A DNA stretch of 16,523 bases, from NCBI GenBank assembly GCA_003565195.1, contig PXCX01000310.1, positions 1-16,523 on the forward strand, in the 5' to 3' direction. This DNA comes from PVC group bacterium (GTDB lineage Bacteria; Verrucomicrobiota; Kiritimatiellia; CAIKKV01; PXCX01). The position numbers and the translations under genes were made by a program. Position 1 is the stretch's first letter. Every line of letters starts with the position of its first letter. Positions 14,381 through 16,523 of the stretch are shown here, in pieces. The notes beneath the pieces are model-generated. The model had not been told where the DNA came from, ran no database searches, and saw nothing but the letters and a program-made list of their open reading frames with translations.

Positions 14381-15688
14381 AAAGTGGTCCCCGGTTTTTT
14401 CTGCCCAATCTCGAATAAGCCCGTTCAATTCAATGCGTTTCCTGCGGAATCCTGTATGGAACGCCAGATTGTTTTGTTCAAACGGGTCAGTGTTGAGATT
14501 GAACAACAACCAATCGCCACCCTTGACACATGCGTACTTCCAACCATCTCTGGTAACCACGCACCGCCAGGCGTAACCGGATTCGCGATCCCCGATGAGC
14601 TGCAGATAGGCGCTATCCGGCTCTTCAGCCGTCCGCTTTGCAAAATCATTTCCCGTGCGACGGTGCGAATAGTCGAATCCCTCCATCCAGTTCGGCGCCT
14701 CAATCTCACAAAGTCCGAGTGTCGTTGGGGCGATATCAACGTGATTGATGAATGACGGCGCATTGCCGCACCGGCGGCCGTCGTAGTTCATTGGACTTCC
14801 GCCTCCTATCAGGAACGGAATTCTTACCGATTCCTCATATGGCACACATTTGCCGAAGCGACCGTGGCTGCCCATCTGGTCGCCATGGTCGGCGAAGAAC
14901 ATGACATGCGTTTTGTCAATGAGACCGGTCTGGCAAAGCGTATCCATTAGACGCCCGATGTTCTCATCGATGTTCGAGATCTGGGCGTAGTAGCCTGATA
15001 GGCCGAAGCGCGCATCCTGCTCAACCGAGCTTGGCACGTTTGGACGCAGCTTCAACTGCTGCGCCTGGTAGCGCCGGTTGCGCGCCGGAGCCAAGTTTGG
15101 ATTGTGCGGCGGCTGGACCGAAACCACCATGAAGAACGGCTTGTCGCCCTGCTTGCGGGCACGCAGCCGTTCAATCGCCAAATCAGTCAAAGCATCGGTC
15201 TCGTATCCCGGTAACTTGTAGTGCGCAACTTCCACGTCACCATCGTGGCCGTGCAGGTGCGAATCCCATTGGCTGTTGTTGTTGTCGTATCCGAGCCAGG
15301 TATGGAAACGTCCACGATCCTCCTTAGGCACCAAACTTAGCGCTGATCGTCCATCGTGTTCCTTCAAACCCGCCATGTGCCATTTTCCGAGGTAGATCGT
15401 CTCGTACTCGGTTTCGTTGAAAACGTCCGCCACGTTGTTAAACTCCGGGTCGAGTCGGTCCTCGTGCAGCTTGACCGAATGGTTGTGAGCGTACTTGCCC
15501 GTTAGCATGCTGGCCCGGAACGGACAGCACAGCGGATAGCCGGAGACCGCGTTCGGGAAGTGAACTCCGCAGATTGCCATGTTATCCAAGTTCGGTGTGA
15601 ACACGTTCGGATCCATGTTCACTCCCATTGCCTGACCGCGCATCTGATCGACTATGAACCAGATTACGTTTGGTTTATCTTTCTTCAT
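14363..15688 (-). CDS. Sulfatase of a second subfamily, no signal peptide
   Basis: The 441-residue protein begins MKKDKPNVIWFIVDQMRGQ, a sulfatase start with Asp14 followed by Gln instead of a second Asp. The formylglycine motif is LCCPFRASMLTG with C-x-P-x-R; the modified residue should be Cys54, and Cys55 follows directly. YLGKWHMAG, HNPN, FFADHGDQMGSHG (metal-binding Asp and His) and GKCVPYEESVRIPFLI complete the active-site set. This pattern is nearer to choline-sulfatase or phosphonate-monoester-hydrolase-like sulfatases than to arylsulfatase A. I chose the ATG at 15688 because homology starts at its second residue and GGAG lies 11 bases upstream. An in-frame ATG at 15739 would add 17 residues (MFDSFTQTICDFG) and has no ribosome binding site. 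No signal peptide is visible. It precedes the other sulfatase by 134 bases. Confidence 0.92.
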   Translation of the reverse strand: MKKDKPNVIWFIVDQMRGQAMGVNMDPNVFTPNLDNMAICGVHFPNAVSGYPLCCPFRASMLTGKYAHNHSVKLHEDRLDPEFNNVADVFNETEYETIYLGKWHMAGLKEHDGRSALSLVPKEDRGRFHTWLGYDNNNSQWDSHLHGHDGDVEVAHYKLPGYETDALTDLAIERLRARKQGDKPFFMVVSVQPPHNPNLAPARNRRYQAQQLKLRPNVPSSVEQDARFGLSGYYAQISNIDENIGRLMDTLCQTGLIDKTHVMFFADHGDQMGSHGRFGKCVPYEESVRIPFLIGGGSPMNYDGRRCGNAPSFINHVDIAPTTLGLCEIEAPNWMEGFDYSHRRTGNDFAKRTAEEPDSAYLQLIGDRESGYAWRCVVTRDGWKYACVKGGDWLLFNLNTDPFEQNNLAFHTGFRRKRIELNGLIRDWAEKTGDHFEFPER

Positions 15689-15771
15689 GGTCTTGCTAGC
15701 TCCGAAGTCGCAAATTGTTTGAGTAAATGAGTCGAACATTTTAAAGGGTTTATAACATGTTGGCGGACAAG

Positions 15772-15793
15772 GTGTTCAGTGTTCAGGAAATAC
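15772..15793. repeat. Direct repeat copy 2, a perfect tandem of the heptamer GTGTTCA
   Basis: GTGTTCA occurs twice without a gap (15772-15778 and 15779-15785), followed by GGAAATAC. It is the partner of the copy at 14359-14380 and lies in the non-coding gap between the URO-D gene and the sulfatase gene. Part of it also forms the left arm of a hairpin. Confidence 0.5.
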
Positions 15794-15805
15794 GTCCTGA
15801 ACGCT
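15778..15805. repeat. Inverted repeat/hairpin between the URO-D and sulfatase genes
   Basis: AGTGTTCAGG (15778-15787) pairs with CCTGAACGCT (15796-15805) over ten positions with one G-T pair, around an eight-base loop. It lies about 50 bases beyond the URO-D stop codon. There is no T-run on either side, so it is not a convincing intrinsic terminator. The gap 15689-15856 holds no gene I can support. Confidence 0.4.
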
Positions 15806-15856
15806 AAACCCCTGAATACTTCAGCGGAGCTGTCTAGCTTTTGCGATGGGGCTGTG

Positions 15857-16522
15857 TTAAGCGTCGCCCGGAATGTTTGGTTCGATAGTTCTGTTTGCGC
15901 GACTCAGCTTGATGAATTCCCGGCACATGGTATCTATTGCTTTCTTGGTGTGTCCGGCACCGGCAGGGTCGCTGTACCATTGAGCGATGAAACCACCTTC
16001 CGGGCGCCCGAGTGTCTTGACCAGCTTGCGGCAGTAGGCTCGGATTTCGTCGAGCGTTCCCTGTGCCATGGTAGCCTGTATATCCACGGGGCACCAGAAG
16101 GTGATCCGGCCGCCGAACCGTTGACCGAGCAGATCAAGGCCCATGTTCTCTTGCTGGTCCATCTGTATGACGTCCAATCCGATGTCGATCAGGTCATCCA
16201 GTATTGCTGTGATGTCGCCGCAACTGTGCAGAAAGGTAAGCAACCCTGCATCATGTGCCGCCTTATAAACACGGGCATAACGGGGACGCCATATTGCCCG
16301 CCAAGATTCGGGTGATATCATCAGGCGATTCTGGAGTCCCCAGTCGTCGCACCACATATAGCCGTCTGCGCCGGCCCGTGCATACTGCTCTATGGCATAA
16401 AGGTTCATCTCAACGAGCAGGTCGATTAACCGTCCCAGTTCCTGCGGATTGGTGTATATATCCATCCATGTGTTTTCGAGTCCCCTTATAAAGTGGACGC
16501 GTTCGTAGAGTGAGATGCCCCC
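15857..16522 (-). CDS. Uroporphyrinogen decarboxylase (URO-D) family protein, MtaA/CmuA-like methyltransferase candidate, 5' end outside the window
   Basis: The frame is open from the right edge to TAA at 15859-15857, giving 221 residues of the C-terminal part. A start at 16465 is internal: the 19 residues before it (GGISLYERVHFIRGLENTW) continue the family pattern, so the gene runs off the window. Features are EQYARAGADGYMWCDDWG, SPESWRAIWRPRYARVYKAAHDAG, and FLHSCGDITAILDDLIDIGLDVIQMD, the HxCG element of URO-D-related corrinoid methyltransferases, in which His and Cys bind zinc. The family includes heme-pathway HemE, but HemE lacks HxCG and has a different C-terminus. Many members of this type in anaerobes and in Lentisphaerota/Kiritimatiellota are uncharacterised. 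It lies upstream of two sulfatases on the same strand, so a joint catabolic role is possible (inference). The substrate is unknown. Confidence 0.85.
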   Translation of the reverse strand, partial: GGISLYERVHFIRGLENTWMDIYTNPQELGRLIDLLVEMNLYAIEQYARAGADGYMWCDDWGLQNRLMISPESWRAIWRPRYARVYKAAHDAGLLTFLHSCGDITAILDDLIDIGLDVIQMDQQENMGLDLLGQRFGGRITFWCPVDIQATMAQGTLDEIRAYCRKLVKTLGRPEGGFIAQWYSDPAGAGHTKKAIDTMCREFIKLSRANRTIEPNIPGDA

Positions 16523-16523
16523 C

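Noticed and set aside
15689..15739. Extended start of the second sulfatase, which might have provided a signal peptide
   Set aside because: The 17 extra residues contain no hydrophobic core and there is no ribosome binding site before 15739.
15779..16315. Plus-strand open frame of 178 codons opposite the URO-D gene
   Set aside because: The minus-strand frame carries clear URO-D family sequence and runs to the window edge; the plus-strand frame is its shadow.

Overview
The window looks like a chromosomal segment of a Gram-negative bacterium, most plausibly from the PVC superphylum (Kiritimatiellota, Lentisphaerota or a relative). This is inference. An outer-membrane export lipoprotein shows a double-membrane cell, and sulfatases next to a uroporphyrinogen-decarboxylase-family (URO-D) gene are a combination familiar from those phyla. 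No rRNA, tRNA, CRISPR array, insertion sequence or phage gene was recognised.

Layout. (1) 1-107 holds the last 34 codons of a gene ending in a SEC-C zinc motif, probably secA. (2) 191-2635 is an amino-acid biosynthesis pair, a LeuB-type dehydrogenase and aspartate-semialdehyde dehydrogenase, followed by a small secreted arginine-rich protein. (3) 2636-11067 is an exopolysaccharide/capsule region. It has an AT-rich promoter, a secreted membrane-anchored protein of unknown function, a strong hairpin, and then four tightly coupled genes: Wza-type exporter, Wzc-type tyrosine autokinase, PHP-type tyrosine phosphatase, and a 1183-residue O-antigen ligase/polymerase fused to a long periplasmic repeat region. 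Their junctions are TAATG, ATGA and ATGA, so translation is probably coupled. (4) 11156-12811 carries a PAS/coiled-coil protein without an output domain and the tRNA methyltransferase TrmL. (5) 12825-16523 is on the minus strand: a URO-D-family gene cut by the right edge, then two sulfatases of different subfamilies.

How the genes fit together. In the polysaccharide region the Wzc-like protein would control chain length and export with the Wza-like pore. Its tyrosine-rich tail would be phosphorylated by its own kinase domain and dephosphorylated by the PHP enzyme. The last gene would polymerise or ligate the glycan. No glycosyltransferase, initiating phosphosugar transferase or flippase is present, so the repeat unit must be made elsewhere. 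The minus-strand genes look like a catabolic module for sulfated compounds. Neither sulfatase has a visible signal peptide, which suggests small intracellular substrates.

Most noteworthy: the large ligase-TPR fusion, the pairing of a PHP phosphatase with a Gram-negative Wza/Wzc system, a G-run/TTGAC 10-mer shared by two upstream regions, near-identical short direct repeats bracketing one sulfatase gene, and a tiny ORF whose stop codon lies in the next gene's ribosome binding site. I see no clearly unprecedented defence or mobile system.
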